A DNA stretch of 64,000 bases from Ceratotherium simum simum (taxonomy: Eukaryota; Chordata; Mammalia; Perissodactyla; Rhinocerotidae), in assembly GCF_000283155.1 (NCBI RefSeq), contig NW_004454216.1, positions 6,393,493 to 6,457,492 on the forward strand. Direction: 5' to 3'. The translations under genes were made by a program, and so were the position numbers. Positions 22,176 through 35,011 of this stretch are shown one piece after another; within the stretch, counting starts at the first letter, position 1, and every line of letters starts with the position of its first letter. The notes below the pieces were generated by a model, which saw only the letters and a program-made list of their open reading frames with translations, was not told where the DNA came from and did no database searches.

Positions 22176-22369
22176 CATCATTGTAATTCTAGTCTGAAAC
22201 CATGTAATAAAATGTTTAACATGATCCACTGTATATATCCTTCTTTCTCCACCACTTCTATTATTTGAGCTGGCTTTTGGAGATTTACTGTACACTTTGA
22301 ATAGAACATTACACTTTTCTAAAAAGAAGCAAGAATTTAAAGAACACTCCATAGCCTAGTCGTTACTAA

Positions 22370-24085
22370 TATTCGCTATTGAATCATTTGCTCCTCAATA
22401 ACAATTCTCTCTCAATTGTAACATAACTATTTAATATTAATAATTTTTATATTTAAAGTAACTTTTATACTGATCCATTTTAAACATTGCACTTTTGTTT
22501 TATTGATTGATTCATTCATTCATTCAATGCAAATTGGTCTATGGACATAACTGGATTCACTTTCCATCTGATTATATAAATACCTTAATCGTCCAAATCT
22601 ACATCTTACTGAGCTTGTAAAGTGTTAGGAGACCAATGTCTCCAAAAACAATTCAAATATAAGCAGGTTCATCTTTGAGTTGTAAGAACCATATATTTCC
22701 ACCTTTAGAATATTTGATGACTAGAAGGTTGATCAGAAGGTTGACTAAAACTTATTAATTACAGAAACAATTTAATTTACTAATAGTGATTAGTGCATCT
22801 CTCTTAGGTTAAAAAATAATAATAATATTATTAAAATTAAAAAATAAAAATAATAATAATTGATGTTTGCTGTTTCCTAGAAAGATAATTCCTTCAGTAT
22901 TTCCTGCTTGAACGTGTAATGTTTAATGATGAATATCTACATGTATCATCCTTATGCTTTTGAGGGTATTCAAGGGAATTTGTGAAAATAATTTCTAATT
23001 TTCTAAATCTATGCCTTCCTGTATATTTAGGGTAAAAGTGTGTGAATAGATCTTTCATCCCTCAAAATATAATTTCTTTAAAGTATTTGAACTTTTCATA
23101 GTATTTACTATTCTCTTTTTTTATTAAGAATACCAAACCAGGATTGTATTATAGGTCATGACTTTTTAAAGATAAAAAATGTAAATGAGTTAGAGTCTTC
23201 TGAATTTTGAGATTTAATAAGTGTAGATACATGATATGTACAGAAAAAAATAGGTAAACTGAAAATTAACTAAAAAGTTGCTTTTATAATGTGTTAACTT
23301 TATGTAGCAAAGAGGAGAGCTGAGTTGAGTGTTACTTTAAGAAATGGTTAATTTTGGATATTAGGAGACCGTTCCAACATAATCTTTAATCATGCTGGTC
23401 TGACGCCTCAAGCAGAGCAATATGTACTTATTAGAGTCTTTGCCAGTGTCAAGATAGGATATACCCTGGGTCAAAATAAAATTGATTTTTCCCCCCTGTA
23501 AATTTGTCATTTGATATCATATTTAAATTTCCATTGATCAAAAATAGGTATATTTACTTTCTGAATCCAGTTCTTCAACAACATAAATGTTTTTTCATTT
23601 GATGACTGATGTAGATTATGTTCAGTTAAGTGATTTCAAGAGTTCCTTTGCTATTGATCATGTTCTGTCATAAAATATTTATTAATTATTCATGTCAATG
23701 TGACACTTGGGATTTTTAAAAATATAAATATCATAATTTTATTTAAAAAAGTGACCAATACCTATTTAAGACCAGTTTCCGGCATTTTTGAAAGTAGGGG
23801 ATTAGAAGATATTATATCACTTTTGGATGGCATCTGTCTATGGATTTAAGAGGGAACAGCTCGAGGTAGATGGCAGTATATTCCTTTAAGGTTGACTTAC
23901 TACTGCCAGCCTCCATCACTACAACCTCCCAGTAAGTTTTCTCACTGATCTCTCTTTGTCCTCGTATGCTCCTATCAAATGGGGACTTCGAGGTCACCAC
24001 TTAACACTCACTGAAACTGCTCATCCACGTTTTTAAACCCACTGTGTACTCTCATCCACATTTTTACACCTGGAGATACAGAGAG
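22370..24085. other. No gene; AT-rich sequence with an (AAT)n tract
   Basis: Mostly anonymous. 22812-22862 is a degenerate (AAT)n tract. 'gattgattcattcattcatt' near 22505 is a short tandem. Nothing coding is supported. Confidence 0.45.
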
Positions 24086-24088
24086 AGT

Positions 24089-24525
24089 GTATTAGTTTCC
24101 TAGGGCTCCTGTAACAAACTAGGTAGCTTAGAACAACAGAAATTTATTCTCTCACAGTTCTGGAAGCCAGCAGTTCAAGGTACAGCAGGGCCACAGTCTC
24201 TCTGACAGCTCTAGGGGAGAATCTTTTCTTGCCTCTCTCAGCTTCCGGTGGCCCCAGGATTTCCTTGGCTTTTGGCAGCATAAACTCAAACTGGGCCTTC
24301 ATCTTTACACAGCCTTCCCCTTTGTGTGTGTCTCTCCGTTCCCACCTCTCTTATCAGGACACCAGTCATTGGATTTAGGGCTCCCCTTAAATCCAAGATG
24401 ATTTCATCTCAAGATCCTTAACTAGTTACATCTGCAAAGACCCCATTTCCCAATAATGTCACATTCTGATGGTCTCAGGTGGGCATCAAATTTGGGGGCA
24501 CGCTAGTCAACCTACTGTAGAGATT
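24089..24525 (+). mobile_element. Old ~430-bp dispersed repeat, 'family B', copy 2
   Basis: 'tgtattagtttcctagggct', 'gaacaacagaaatttattct', 'ctcacagttctggaagccag', 'tctaggggagaatcttttct', 'caggacaccagtcattggat', 'atctgcaaagaccccatttc'. Same order and orientation as copy 1 at 17922 and clearly the same family. Confidence 0.8.
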
Positions 24526-24714
24526 AACTTTATTTTTCTGAAGTAAATATCTGTGGAAAGCTTATTTACATACTCACACATTAATCCTTTCTCCCCTCTG
24601 TAGTTGACAAAGTTTTTCTGTTCAGCATTTATAGAATACTTGTTGCCTTAGCACCCTGGTATTTTTTATGGATTTAACTGAATTGTGAGTCATTCTCTTT
24701 CATACTCTTTTAAA

Positions 24715-24852
24715 CTACTGAAACTTCTCTTCATTATAGATGCTGAAATTGAGGCACAGAAGAGGTAACCAACAGGGTTATAGTTACTCCACATATGCAG
24801 TGCAAAATTAAAAACTGACTTTGGTATCATCCAGCTTTTCCTGTGAATCCAT
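24715..24852 (-). mobile_element. MIR fragment, reverse
   Basis: 'cattatagatgctgaaattg' followed by 'aggcacagaagaggtaacca' matches the reverse MIR core. The rest is diverged. Confidence 0.55.
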
Positions 24853-25147
24853 GTGTGTTAAGATACCACATATACTTTTATAGTCCGCACTTTCAAATAT
24901 CTTTGCTCATAACCTAAATTATGAGTTACAGAAAATTTCTTCATAATGATCTCCAATTACTATAAGCCAAGTATACACCTGAAATTTAGTGTCATAGAGT
25001 GACAAAAGCATTGTGCTAGATGATTGCTTCTTGAAACCATGAGATATGGTTTAATATGTAGCACAGGCAAGGTCTTTATTAGAGAATTGTGAATCTGGCT
25101 ATATATAAAAATACACATCCAGTAAGTGATAACTGGAAGTCATGAGT

Positions 25148-25242
25148 ATTCAGGACCAGATTGAAAAAGCTCGGAGAGGTTAATTTCTAACTTTACATAG
25201 CCAGTAGGTGGCTAGATAGAATTTAAACTCAGCTCTGCCCAA
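25148..25242 (-). mobile_element. MIR fragment, reverse
   Basis: 'ctcggagaggttaatttcta', 'acatagccagtaggtggcta', 'gaatttaaactcagctctgc' follow the reverse MIR order ('cagagaggttaag…cacagctagtaagtggcag'). Confidence 0.6.
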
Positions 25243-25990
25243 ATGAAACACCTGCATTCTTTTTACCTCTCCCAAGTTGATTCTCAAGCTGTTGAAAATG
25301 TTTTTCTTTTCCTAGAAGTAAGAAGTAGACTACTATAGGGTGAGGGTAGACAGTGGGAGCAGACAGTAAAGTAGAGCCATTCCTAAAAGAATTGGAATAG
25401 AATTGGAACATTTGTTGGTGCTTTGCACCTCATGATTGTGGGATATTGCAGATGTGTTTTCTTTAAGAATACTCAATAAACCAGCAATTTGAATTTTGAA
25501 AACAGATAATTAGTAGAATGATTATATGAATTATGACAGGGCTTATCTACTGAACAATTCCTTTAAGTTGCAGCTCTTCTGATGCTCTTCTGTTCCAGAT
25601 AACACATAATTGTATGCTCATAAAACAGAAAATTTAGAAGTAAGCATTAAACTTCCCTGCCAAAAAAAATAAAAATTAAATAGGAATGAAAGTGAAAATT
25701 AAATAATCTGTGAAATGGTAACATAGTTAAATGTGAAAATGTGATTTTGATATTAAAAACTATGATTTGCACCCAAAATACATTAATTGAATTAATCTAT
25801 TATAGTATGTCTTATTCCTGTTGCCATAAGAACCAAAGAGAAGAAAGTATTCTTTTGCTAAATTGCAGATGTCTCTCTGGTATGGATCACTTATCCACCA
25901 TGGGTGAAAGTCAGACCTGGTTTCAGCCAGCGGAGATAGAGGTTTGAACAAAAAGACCAAGATCCTGTACCTCACGGAGATAACATTGTG
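25243..25990. other. No recognised feature
   Basis: Anonymous sequence. Short frames on both strands at 25741-25975 overlap each other and resemble nothing I know. Confidence 0.4.
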
Positions 25991-25994
25991 GTGG

Positions 25995-26220
25995 GGGTGG
26001 TAGTGTGTGTATGGGAGGAGACAATAAACAAATTAGCAAACACACAAATAAGATCCATTCAGAAAGTTGTAGGTGCTATTCTGGAAGTACAACAGAAAAA
26101 GTAGGATAGAGAATGGCTGGTCGGGGGGTGGCCATAGGCAGCCTTTCTGGGGAAATAATGCTTGAACCAAGAGCTGAATAATATTAAGGAGCCAGTCAAA
26201 GGAAGATCTGGAATATAAGA
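25995..26220 (+). repeat. Old dispersed repeat, 'family A', middle part
   Basis: 'gagacaataaacaaattagc', 'aaagttgtaggtgctattct', 'ggcagcctttctggggaaat', 'aatgcttgaaccaagagctg'. It fits the family's 'gacaataaacaa…gcctctctgaggaggtgacatttgagcagagacctgaat' section. Confidence 0.6.
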
Positions 26221-28045
26221 AATTCTATCTGTATATTTTTACAGTTCGCAGAGTTGTGTCCCTAAGGTGTGTGTGTATTAGGGTAGAGGGGCAAGGGGAT
26301 GATGTATGTCCTGTCTGTAAGCTATTAACAAGGTATAATCAAGAGATCTGCATCAGGGGCAACCAGTTGACCCTTCTCTTTATCCTGGTAGTAAACACAG
26401 CAAAACTAAGCACTCAGGAATGGATTAACGATGCTTAACTATATTTCCCTAAAATTTTACTTGTTATTTGTGAAAGCCAAAGTTCGTTTGGCCACAAAGA
26501 GAGGGACTGGATTCATTGTTACTCTTAGCTGTCCTTATCAATTCCATTGCCCGCTCTGGTGCCAGAGATTAGTAGGGGAACCACAGGGATTCTCGAACCA
26601 TCATTTCGTTCTTTGGCAAATCATCTTTTCTAGGAGTAATATCATCCCTTTTCCTCTTTTTCTGTGTATCAAGGCTGTAAATGAAAATGGAAGGTCAAAT
26701 TGAATACCCTTAGATTTAATTTTTTTTTTAAGTATTGGTCTCTTAGTGGGCCAAGATTTAACATAGACCTTTTTAGGACTATGTAGTTATCTTCCCATTT
26801 GAGTTGAGCATAGGAAATCTGTTATTCTCACCTCTACTTTCATCCTGAAGAAAAATTTCTCCAAATGCCTCATTCAAAATTAAATTGTTTATCCATAACT
26901 AGACAAGGACGTGTGGTGGTAAATTATTGAAATTGATGAGATTTGATTGAATTTTCCTGAGTTTAATGTGTCTAATCAACATTGCACTCACGGCATTATT
27001 ATTTTCCCATTGCTTAATTCTAATACAGATGACAGTATTATCAGTACCCAGGCTGATACTACATGAAAAAATGCCCAAGGAGGTAGAGAGTCTACTGTGA
27101 GCATTTGAAAAACAGAGCCAAATAGCAGTTTCAGAATTAAGTTTTTAGACGAGAGAGTTTAAAAGTTTTCTTTCACTAGAGAAACTAAAAATCTCTCAAT
27201 ATAATTTTTGATGGGCTTTACCTACATTATAATTTATAAACCAAACTATGGTGTAATTGATACAACAACATTGTTATGACTTATAGCATTGAATCTTACC
27301 AAGGAAATTCCCATGGTTCTGTTCCATCACAATAATGGAAAACAGAAATGGAGGAAAGAACTTTCTTTCTCGGAAATATCGTAGCACAATTTCTATGTAA
27401 CTTAGGTGACCATATAATTTGTCAACCAAACCATGACAGACATTTTGCTTTTAAAAACATCTATCCAAGTGACAAGAATATTAAGACACAATGGAAGAAG
27501 GTCATTTCATACTGAAGCCTCAAATACCACAAATTAAAAAGATATGAAGTACTTATAATTTGTGAACATGCACTACAATGTTGTAGAATATCACAAACTT
27601 TTTAAGAGTGCTTTGGCAATATACACCTGAATTATAAACCAATTTTGACATTTTGTTCCACTTAAGTTGTTTATTTGAGAGCATATATCAAGAATAGATT
27701 CAAGAAAACACCTGGGCCAAGCCTAAAAGTTGGCCTAAAATGTATATAAGAAATACATTTCTGATCAGTCTTGTTTGGCATATTTCAACACCTTGGCACA
27801 ACTAAACTGTTGAGAAGCACTACAGTACTTGCACAGTGAGTACAGTATTTAAGATAATATTTAGTTCATTCAGCTTGTTAAAATTTTCGGCATATATATT
27901 GTTTTCATTGTCATCAAGACATGACTACAGTCTGTCTACAAAGTACCAAATAGAGATGTGTTAATTGTAGTGGCTGTAGATGCTCAAAATAGATATTTAA
28001 GTCTCAAACATATTTTTCCACTATTCTGTATTAGATTATTAAGAC
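26221..28045. other. No gene or named repeat recognised
   Basis: About 1.8 kb of AT-rich anonymous DNA. The 90-codon frame at 26431-26703 shows no motif or family. A strong acceptor-like 'tcttttctag' at 26623-26632 has no matching donor nearby. Confidence 0.4.
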
Positions 28046-28049
28046 AAAG

Positions 28050-28208
28050 AATTGTAAACTGTTAGAACTATAAGGTAATTTACATATTATCTTTTTTGTG
28101 TAATTCATTTATTTTGAAGATGAGGAAATGGAAATACAGTGAAGTTGAATAGCTCTAGACAAGTACAGGGTAAGGAACCGAGCAATGCAGTCCTCTACTT
28201 CCATATAG
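28050..28208 (-). mobile_element. MIR-related SINE, reverse, diverged
   Basis: 'gttagaactataaggtaatt', 'attttgaagatgaggaaatg', 'gaaatacagtgaagttgaat', 'aagtacagggtaaggaaccg' fit the reverse variant with the 'gacctcatctagtcc' end. Confidence 0.5.
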
Positions 28209-28209
28209 T

Positions 28210-29320
28210 ATACTTTTCACCATTTAACACTACACGGAACATTTTTTTCACTATTTTTATTTTAAAAATGCCTTCACATGGTAAAAAAACTTAAAAAATA
28301 AAAATGGTACACAAGGATATAAAATGAAAAGTATATGTTTACCAACTTACCTTACTATTACCAGAGATAAACAATTTCAAGTGTATTCATGTTCAGAAAT
28401 GTGTCTGTATACCTGCATTTTTAACAGAAGAGAGAGGAAATCATACTGTTCAAGTTTTCTTTGTATTTTATTTTGTTTTTTTCTTTTAATGCTATATCTT
28501 AGAGATTTTATAGTATTTATACTATAGTATATTATGATATATCATCTTCTCCTTTTTAAAAACTGCCTAATATTTCCATTATATGGATATAACAAAATGT
28601 ATTTAACCACTGTCTAATTTATGGATATTTGGTTATTTCCAGTTTCTTTCCTATTCAAAAAATATTGCAATAAATAGCTTTCTAAATACGTCTTGTACTA
28701 ATTTTAACATACACATAGCATATTTCCTAGATATATTTGTATAATTAAAATTTTGATAGCTATTAAGACTTTCCCTTCGAAAAGATGGTTTTAATATATA
28801 CTTCTAACAACAGTGTATAAGAATTCCTGCTTTCCCACAGCCTCACCAATACTGGGTTTTAACAATTTTTTTTTCTAATCTGAAAAGTGAAAATGATATT
28901 TCATCAGTTTTGATTTGCATTTCTTGATTTATAAGTTAGATTAAACAACATTTTAAAATTTTACAGCCTATTTGTATTTCTTTTTTTGAGAAGTGGCTGT
29001 TAAATACTTTTCCATTTTTTCTATAGAGTTTTTTTTTTTATCTTTTATTGATCTGTATGACCTCTTCACATGTCATGGAAAGTAACCCTTTTTCTGTAAT
29101 ATATATTAAAATATTTCTCATTTTTTAATTTGCTTTTGACTTTTGCCACAGTCTTTTTATGTAACTGCATTTATCAATCACTCCCTTTATGGTATAGAAA
29201 ACTCATATCAAAAAAGTTACCCATATTTTCTTCTAGCACATTAATGATTCAGTCTCTTTTAATATTTACAACTTTGATTCAACTAAAATTTATTTTTTAT
29301 ATTAAATATTTTTAACAAAT
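28210..29320 (-). mobile_element. Fossil L1 3' end, antisense, longest copy
   Basis: Clear antisense order of an old L1 3' end: 'attatatggatataacaaaa', 'atatttggttatttccagtt', 'cagtgtataagaattcctgc', 'cagcctcaccaatactgggt', 'aaaagtgaaaatgatatttc', 'tgatttgcatttcttgattt', 'tttttattgatctgtatgac', 'aagtaaccctttttctgtaa', 'tgcttttgacttttgccaca'. All frames are broken. Copies of the same region lie at 11635, 30325 and, in sense, at 57110. Confidence 0.88.
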
Positions 29321-29870
29321 TTATTAACACATTTTTGGGAATGAAAAGAAACAATTTTACTTTATCATTTGAAATAAAAGAATTACCTTTTTTGTCCCAT
29401 GAACTCCTTAGGAAGGCAGAGGTGAGCACTAAGATAACAAAAGTGCTAGACTGAGAACTGAAATGTCAAAATTGACATATTTGTCTTTATTTATTAATCA
29501 CCGACGTCTATTGTTTATGACATAGAAAAAGCCCAAGACACTTTTTTACTTATGAGAATAAATTATTATATTTTGATAATCTAAGCAATTATTAAATCAG
29601 TGAAGGCATTGTAGAATAAATCAAACCCCTAGCGAGATACTTTTAACAGCAATTCCAGTTCATATGGTAATGTTAATTTTTACTTAGGAGAAGTACTTAC
29701 TTATAAGTAAGACCCTATAACTGTACAAATAAAACCAAAACGTGAATAATGTAATTTAAGCAGGATGCAATGACCAGGTGATAAATAGATTTATTTGTAC
29801 CTTGGAAAGTTTGCTTCAAGTGGTCATCATTACTAAAAGACAATTACTTTGTACGGTTTTTCTAAACTTA
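29321..29870. other. No recognised feature
   Basis: Anonymous AT-rich sequence between an L1 fossil and the ERE. No supported gene. Confidence 0.4.
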
Positions 29871-29884
29871 AAAAGCTGGTTGGA

Positions 29885-30076
29885 GGGGCTGGCCCAGTGG
29901 CGGAGTGGTTAAGTTTGTGTGCTCCACTTTGGCAGCCCGGGGTTCACAGGTTCGGATCCCGGGTGAGGACCTACACACTGCTCATCAAGCCATGCTGTGG
30001 CGGCATCCCACATACAAGGTGCAGGAAGATGGGCACAGACATTAGCTCAGGGCCAATCTTCCTCACACAAAAAAAA
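29885..30076 (+). mobile_element. ERE SINE, best preserved, perfect target duplication
   Basis: Head 'ggggctggcccagtggcgga', then 'gtggttaagtttgtgtgctc', 'cacaggttcggatcccgggt', 'catcaagccatgctgtggcg', 'gcacagacattagctcaggg', 'ccaatcttcctcacac' and an A-run. The 14-bp direct repeat 'aaaagctggttgga' flanks it perfectly at 29871-29884 and 30077-30090. The A-box-like and B-box-like parts of the tRNA head look largely preserved. This is the youngest-looking insertion in the window. Confidence 0.96.
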
Positions 30077-30324
30077 AAAAGCTGGTTGGAGACTCTAAGG
30101 GTTCTGATGGCTGACATCTTTGTAAGGTTTGAAAATAAGTAAAGGATCCATTCAGTTAGAAAAGTTGAATATTTAGCAATAAAAGAGCATTATTAAGTTT
30201 ATTATCTGTTAGATTTATGACTGGAATTGGCCACGGGACAAGTAAGGACAGGTGAAATGTAAAATCTACGTGGGAGAGAGGGAGGAGGAACTGTAATTCA
30301 ACTTTTTCCTCTCCTTCATTTTGT

Positions 30325-30935
30325 TTTTAGTAGAATATTCTTTTTTCTATTATAAAAGTAATACACCATCATAGCAAAACTATTTGGAAAACACCAAAAG
30401 ACAGAAAGAAGACAATAAAATCACCGTTGATATTACTATTACCACTTAGAAAAAATCATTATTAATATTTTATGGTGTATGTATGTGTGCATGCAAAGCA
30501 TAGGATTATACTCCATGTATGATTGTGGATTCTGATTTTTCAACAAGCAGTATATTATGAACATTTGTTTCTGTTAATAAATAATTTTTCTGTGGCATAA
30601 TTTTTATTGATTATATAGTATTCCATACAATGCATGTGTTATAATAATTTAGCCAATCTCTTATTCTTGGACATGTAAGTTGCTTCCAATTTTTCTCTAT
30701 TAAAAATAACCTATGATGAATATCATTGTGCAAACATTTTCCTGAACATCTCTCATTATATACTTAGGATAAATTACTATAAGTAGAACAGTAGAGTCAA
30801 AGACATATGCATTTTTCAAGATTTTGATCCATTTAGCTATACCATTTTCACATTCCTATGGCTTTACCAGCAGTCTCTGAAAGTGTCTGTTTCCTCATAT
30901 CCTTATCAGTTCTTGGCATACAACTTTGTATATTT
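30325..30935 (-). mobile_element. Fossil L1 3' end, antisense
   Basis: 'tctattataaaagtaataca', 'attatatagtattccataca', 'acatgtaagttgcttccaat', 'attactataagtagaacagt', 'agagtcaaagacatatgcat', 'tggctttaccagcagtctct'. Same region as the copy at 28210 but shorter. Confidence 0.82.
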
Positions 30936-32550
30936 CAAAGAAAAGCTCTCAGCGGGCTGTGCAGGATGAGTACAAAGAGGTGGGAAGAGGTCAAGCATAA
31001 GTAAGTGATGTCTCTGTCGAAGAGATGTTGCAGGCTGCCGTAGGCTGTGTAGAACAGCTTTCTCTAGAGCGAACTTGCATTTTCTGAGACGGCTCAGTCT
31101 CTGTGTGTTAATGCGGCACAGTTGAAATGTCCCTCTTTGCTTTGAGGCAGTGGCCTGACCCTTCAGGCATACCCCATGTATTCAGTGATTGAGACCACTT
31201 ACTCATACTAATCATTGCACACTGAAAATACATAAAAGATTTGTATTCATCACTCAATATATTTTGCTCCTCAAGTGTCATGAAACATTTAGGGTATATT
31301 AACTGGCAAATGCTCACCTGGAGTATGTTACTTAGCTTTAGAAACTGCTAATTTAAAAAAAATCAAATATTTAATTTTGAGGAAAAAAATCAGTTTTGGA
31401 TTTGAAGTCATCTTTCATTTTGGCCCAATTAACCCAGCAGGTGTGTAACAAATTAGGTCACTACTTTGTCACCGTGGTAACATGCTTTGGGGAGGTGGAT
31501 CTTAACCACCTCCAGCACAGGTGATGTTGGCTGAGTTAGTATTAAGGGATGCTTTACAAACAAACAAGGCAGAATTTAATATGTTAGAGTATAGAAAATA
31601 GGTCTGGTGCTGGGTTTCAACAGATAAGATTCTATGACATGAAAATAAGTACTACCTCAAATTTATATCAACAACAGAGATCTAGTGAGCCTTAGAAACA
31701 GAACTTTCATATAAAACTTGCTGACAATCTCTGAAAGGGCAATAAAACTTACTAACAGTCACTCATGAGGTGATTGTCTCATTCCCTCATGGAGCAAGGG
31801 GTTTGGGGGTCGGGGTCAGGTTCCTTGGAATTTAAGGATGTTTTTAGAGCTAAGCCTTGGTTTTCAGAGGATCAACACCTTCCTGCTTACTCATTTTGAT
31901 CACTAGAATCTAGTAAAAAACCTAGAGGTTTCTAAAAGTACAGTATCTAATCATTTCTTTTAAGTGCTATTTTTGATCATTATTCATAACTGCTCATGGG
32001 TTAAGAAGTTGGCAGACTTGATCTATGCCAGCACTCCAGCATTAATACAAGTCTCTAACTCAGGCTTCTTCACACCAGGTGGAAAATCAGACACGCTTCA
32101 AGATCGCTGGTAGAGATTGTGCAATCTGTTTGGCTGCCGAAGGTTCCAAATCATGTGGGCATTCCGCAGCCCCACAGAGTGGTAGAATTTCTTCACTTAT
32201 CACTGACAAGTTCACACCTCTTTTGGTCATTAAAATTGTAAATCTGCATGATCAGATTCAGAAAACAGGCCAAATTAATGATATGAAATATACTTCCAAG
32301 GAAGTGCATCTCCCATGACCACTTTCAGCGCCCAGTCACAGGTGATATTTCCATTGAGGCTGTGGGGGCAATTCATAAGTGGCTTTATGTTTTTCAGGTT
32401 GTCCTAGTATACTGCCTTATATTTATATCACTTGTTATGATTTTGAAGCATTTTTGTATACCATATTTCATTTTTTGTGGTATTTTACACATGGCATTTC
32501 AGAAACTTGAATCCCTCTAGTGTTTATTTTCAGTTGGTTCGACCTCAGCT
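30936..32550. other. No gene or named repeat recognised
   Basis: Anonymous, moderately mixed sequence. 'gtaagtg' at 31001 is donor-like, but the preceding acceptor is poor. The frame at 32079-32318 shows no family. Nothing firm can be annotated. Confidence 0.4.
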
Positions 32551-32554
32551 TTAT

Positions 32555-32725
32555 TACTTATTTTGTGTGTTTTCAATAGTTAATATTTACAAAACACTGA
32601 ACAAACTCCTCAGGATTGCTTTCCATAATCTCCCTCTCCATGCGTCAAGGATGAGAGGTACAGGGAAGAGTCATAGTGACTTACCCTGTGTCACAGAGTA
32701 TGTGAATTCACTTTCAAAGAAGAAT
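32555..32725 (-). mobile_element. MIR SINE, reverse, diverged
   Basis: 'gttaatatttacaaaacact', 'ctcctcaggattgctttcca', 'gtcatagtgacttaccctgt', 'gtcacagagtatgtgaattc' follow the reverse MIR. The donor-like 'gacttac' here is part of the MIR. Confidence 0.55.
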
Positions 32726-34015
32726 CGAGGGCCCTGGTTTTCAGTTCTTTTTTTTCTTTTACTCTTCTAAGAGTCTTCCAGGTTTGGAGCCATACAAAAG
32801 GAGAGCATTGCTAAGTGGAGAAATAGTGGACTCAAGTACCCTTTTCCCTCTAACTTCTCTGCCACCATATACTCCCTCCCTGTGTTCAAGTCTTCCTTTC
32901 CCATCTACTCCTCAGTAGACACTGAAACCATTTCTTTTGAAGAGCTGGTTTATAACATAAAGACCTGAAGTCTGAGTAAATCTATTAACTTGCTAAGGGT
33001 AAGGGTATACATTGTTCACTGGAGAACAGTATGCCACATTCCACCCTGTCTGTTTGGGGAACAAGGTGGGTGGCAACACAAATTAGCATAGGAACAGAGC
33101 TTCCTCACAGTGGAATCTCAGGTTGTTTTAGGAAAAAACTCGAAACAAAAATATGTGAAGGGATTGAATCCATCAAATCTAATAAAGGAAATTGTAGTAG
33201 ATTCAGGGAGTTTGGACCCCTGAATTGTGGAGAGGAAGCTGGAGAGGAAATGGGCAGTTAAACAAAGTAGTGCTGTATTTTTCTTTCATTGTTTGATGAA
33301 ATAATTTTTGCCCCTTTTAACTGCTATGTTAAAAAAAAAAAAAAAAAGAGCCTGGTATATCTGAAACAAAAAGCTTACACAGTCACTGAGCTGGTTGGTT
33401 TTTATACCTTCCTTTACTGAGTATTGTCCTTCAGTACAATACAGAGCCATTTCTTTGTTCTCAGAAGCTAGCAGTTAAATTGTATGTAAATGTATGCAAA
33501 TTAGATGCTGTCTAATAAAGAGAGTCATTAGATGGAAGAAATATTTAGTTTAGGGGAAAAAAGCAGGTGTATTGTGTAAAAGAAAATGTAAGGCTACAAA
33601 AAAGCCCAAACTTTTGTGGACAGTTATAGAAAAAAAAAATATTAAAATAGATTTTTAAAAGACTTACGTCTTCCTGACCTTTCCTTTGTGCTTATATATA
33701 TGTGTGTGTTTTTAAAATATTTACATATAAAACTAGGGGATTGGCTTCTTTCCCAGAATTACTGGAAGCACCTTCACCAGGAACATTTGGACTTGAATAA
33801 TCTCCACAGCAGCATTTTCTTTCTTGAATTAAATGAATTGTAAATGGATGATTGGCCCAGGAACACTGACTGCTTCTTTGGGTTCCTTTCCTTTAGGTCG
33901 ATAGATGCTAAGTGGCTCCATGGTGGGTACCTTGCAGTTGATCATCTTGGCTACTTTAAGGTTCCCCTTCCACACTACCCCACCCCAGCCTCTTAAAGGC
34001 TACTGTAGGCTCCCT
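32726..34015. other. No gene recognised; contains a 17-bp A-run
   Basis: A-run at 33331-33347. A fair acceptor at 33880-33899 ('ttcctttcctttag', with a branch-like 'cactgac' upstream) is not paired with a good donor. Confidence 0.4.
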
Positions 34016-34017
34016 TA

Positions 34018-34178
34018 AAAGATATGTAGACTATAAGCTCCTTGAGAGGAACCAACAGTTCCTTTCAAACTTGATCAATGCTGTATTAAATGTTTAGCAC
34101 AATACCTAGCACTTACTAGGCATTCACATTTATTTTTGAATGGTTAAGTGAATGATTGAATGAATAAATAAATAAAAC
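34018..34178 (+). mobile_element. L2 LINE 3' end
   Basis: 'agactataagctccttgaga', 'ggaaccaacagttcctttca', 'tagcacaatacctagcactt', 'actaggcattcacatttatt' and an 'aatgaataaataaa' tail match the L2 end. Confidence 0.8.
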
Positions 34179-34349
34179 ATAATTCCACATACATTAAACA
34201 TTTTAATGGTCAGTAAAGTGGTTATGGGTATGTGAAATACTTTTGTAGTCCCCAGCAAATAGTGAAGCAATTCCTCAGGTTTGCATGTAGCAGTTACATG
34301 GTAAGTGCATAGTGAAAAAAATACTTTGTTGTCCAGTTTCCTCAAGCCA

Positions 34350-34650
34350 ACTATAACAAATGCGTTGAGTGCTCACCATGTGCATCACTGACTATGGCAG
34401 CTATTGTGAGGGCAAAGATGAAGAGGCATGGTAGTTTCTCTCAAGGAGCTCCTAGCCTTCTAGAAGAGTCAGACATACACATACTTAATACATAGCAAAT
34501 TGTACAAAGTAGAGTTACAGATAAAATATCATGGAAGAATGAGAGAGAAAGAAATTCTGATTAACGAGTGTCTGAGATGGTTTCTTGGAGAAAAGTGGAA
34601 CTGAACTAAGCCTTGAAGGTCATAAGGGCCAGGTGGCTGGCTGTGGTGGG
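34350..34650 (+). repeat. Old dispersed repeat, 'family A'
   Basis: 'ttgagtgctcaccatgtgca', 'agttacagataaaatatcat', 'gagatggtttcttggagaaa', 'actgaactaagccttgaagg' fit the family order. Confidence 0.5.
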
Positions 34651-35010
34651 GTGGAGAAAAGAAGAGTTGCAGAATTCTCTAAGTTGCCGTCCCAAGTTAA
34701 TAGAAATATACTAGATTTTCTTCTATTCTCTTATGAATTTCCAGCAACAGCTTGATTATACCCTCTGTGGAAACAAAAATGAAGCCTGCGATGGATACAA
34801 TAATGACTAAGGTTAAATTATAACTACAAGTCAAAATTTTAATCACATTTAGCCATTAATAGGAAATAAGGTAAAGTATGCAAAAGAATTTGATAACTTT
34901 TAATTCTAAGGCAGTAAAAGTATAAAATTTTATTATTATTCATAATGTGTAAAGTTGTCTGTGGTATGAAATAAAATTTAGGAGATAAGAGGTTTAGGGA
35001 CCTAAATAGG
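34651..35010. other. No recognised feature
   Basis: AT-rich anonymous sequence. Confidence 0.4.
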
Positions 35011-35011
35011 A

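Noticed and set aside
22505..22530. Possible short-spacer CRISPR-like array
   Set aside because: Only a 4-bp 'attc' tandem with no spacers. No CRISPR pattern exists in the window, nor would one be expected in a mammal.
29849..30142. 97-codon frame on +
   Set aside because: Runs through the ERE insertion and its duplication, so it is not a gene.
32675..32730. Minus-strand donor 'gacttaccctg'
   Set aside because: This is part of a reverse MIR ('gtgacttgcccaaggtcacacag'), a common source of false donors.
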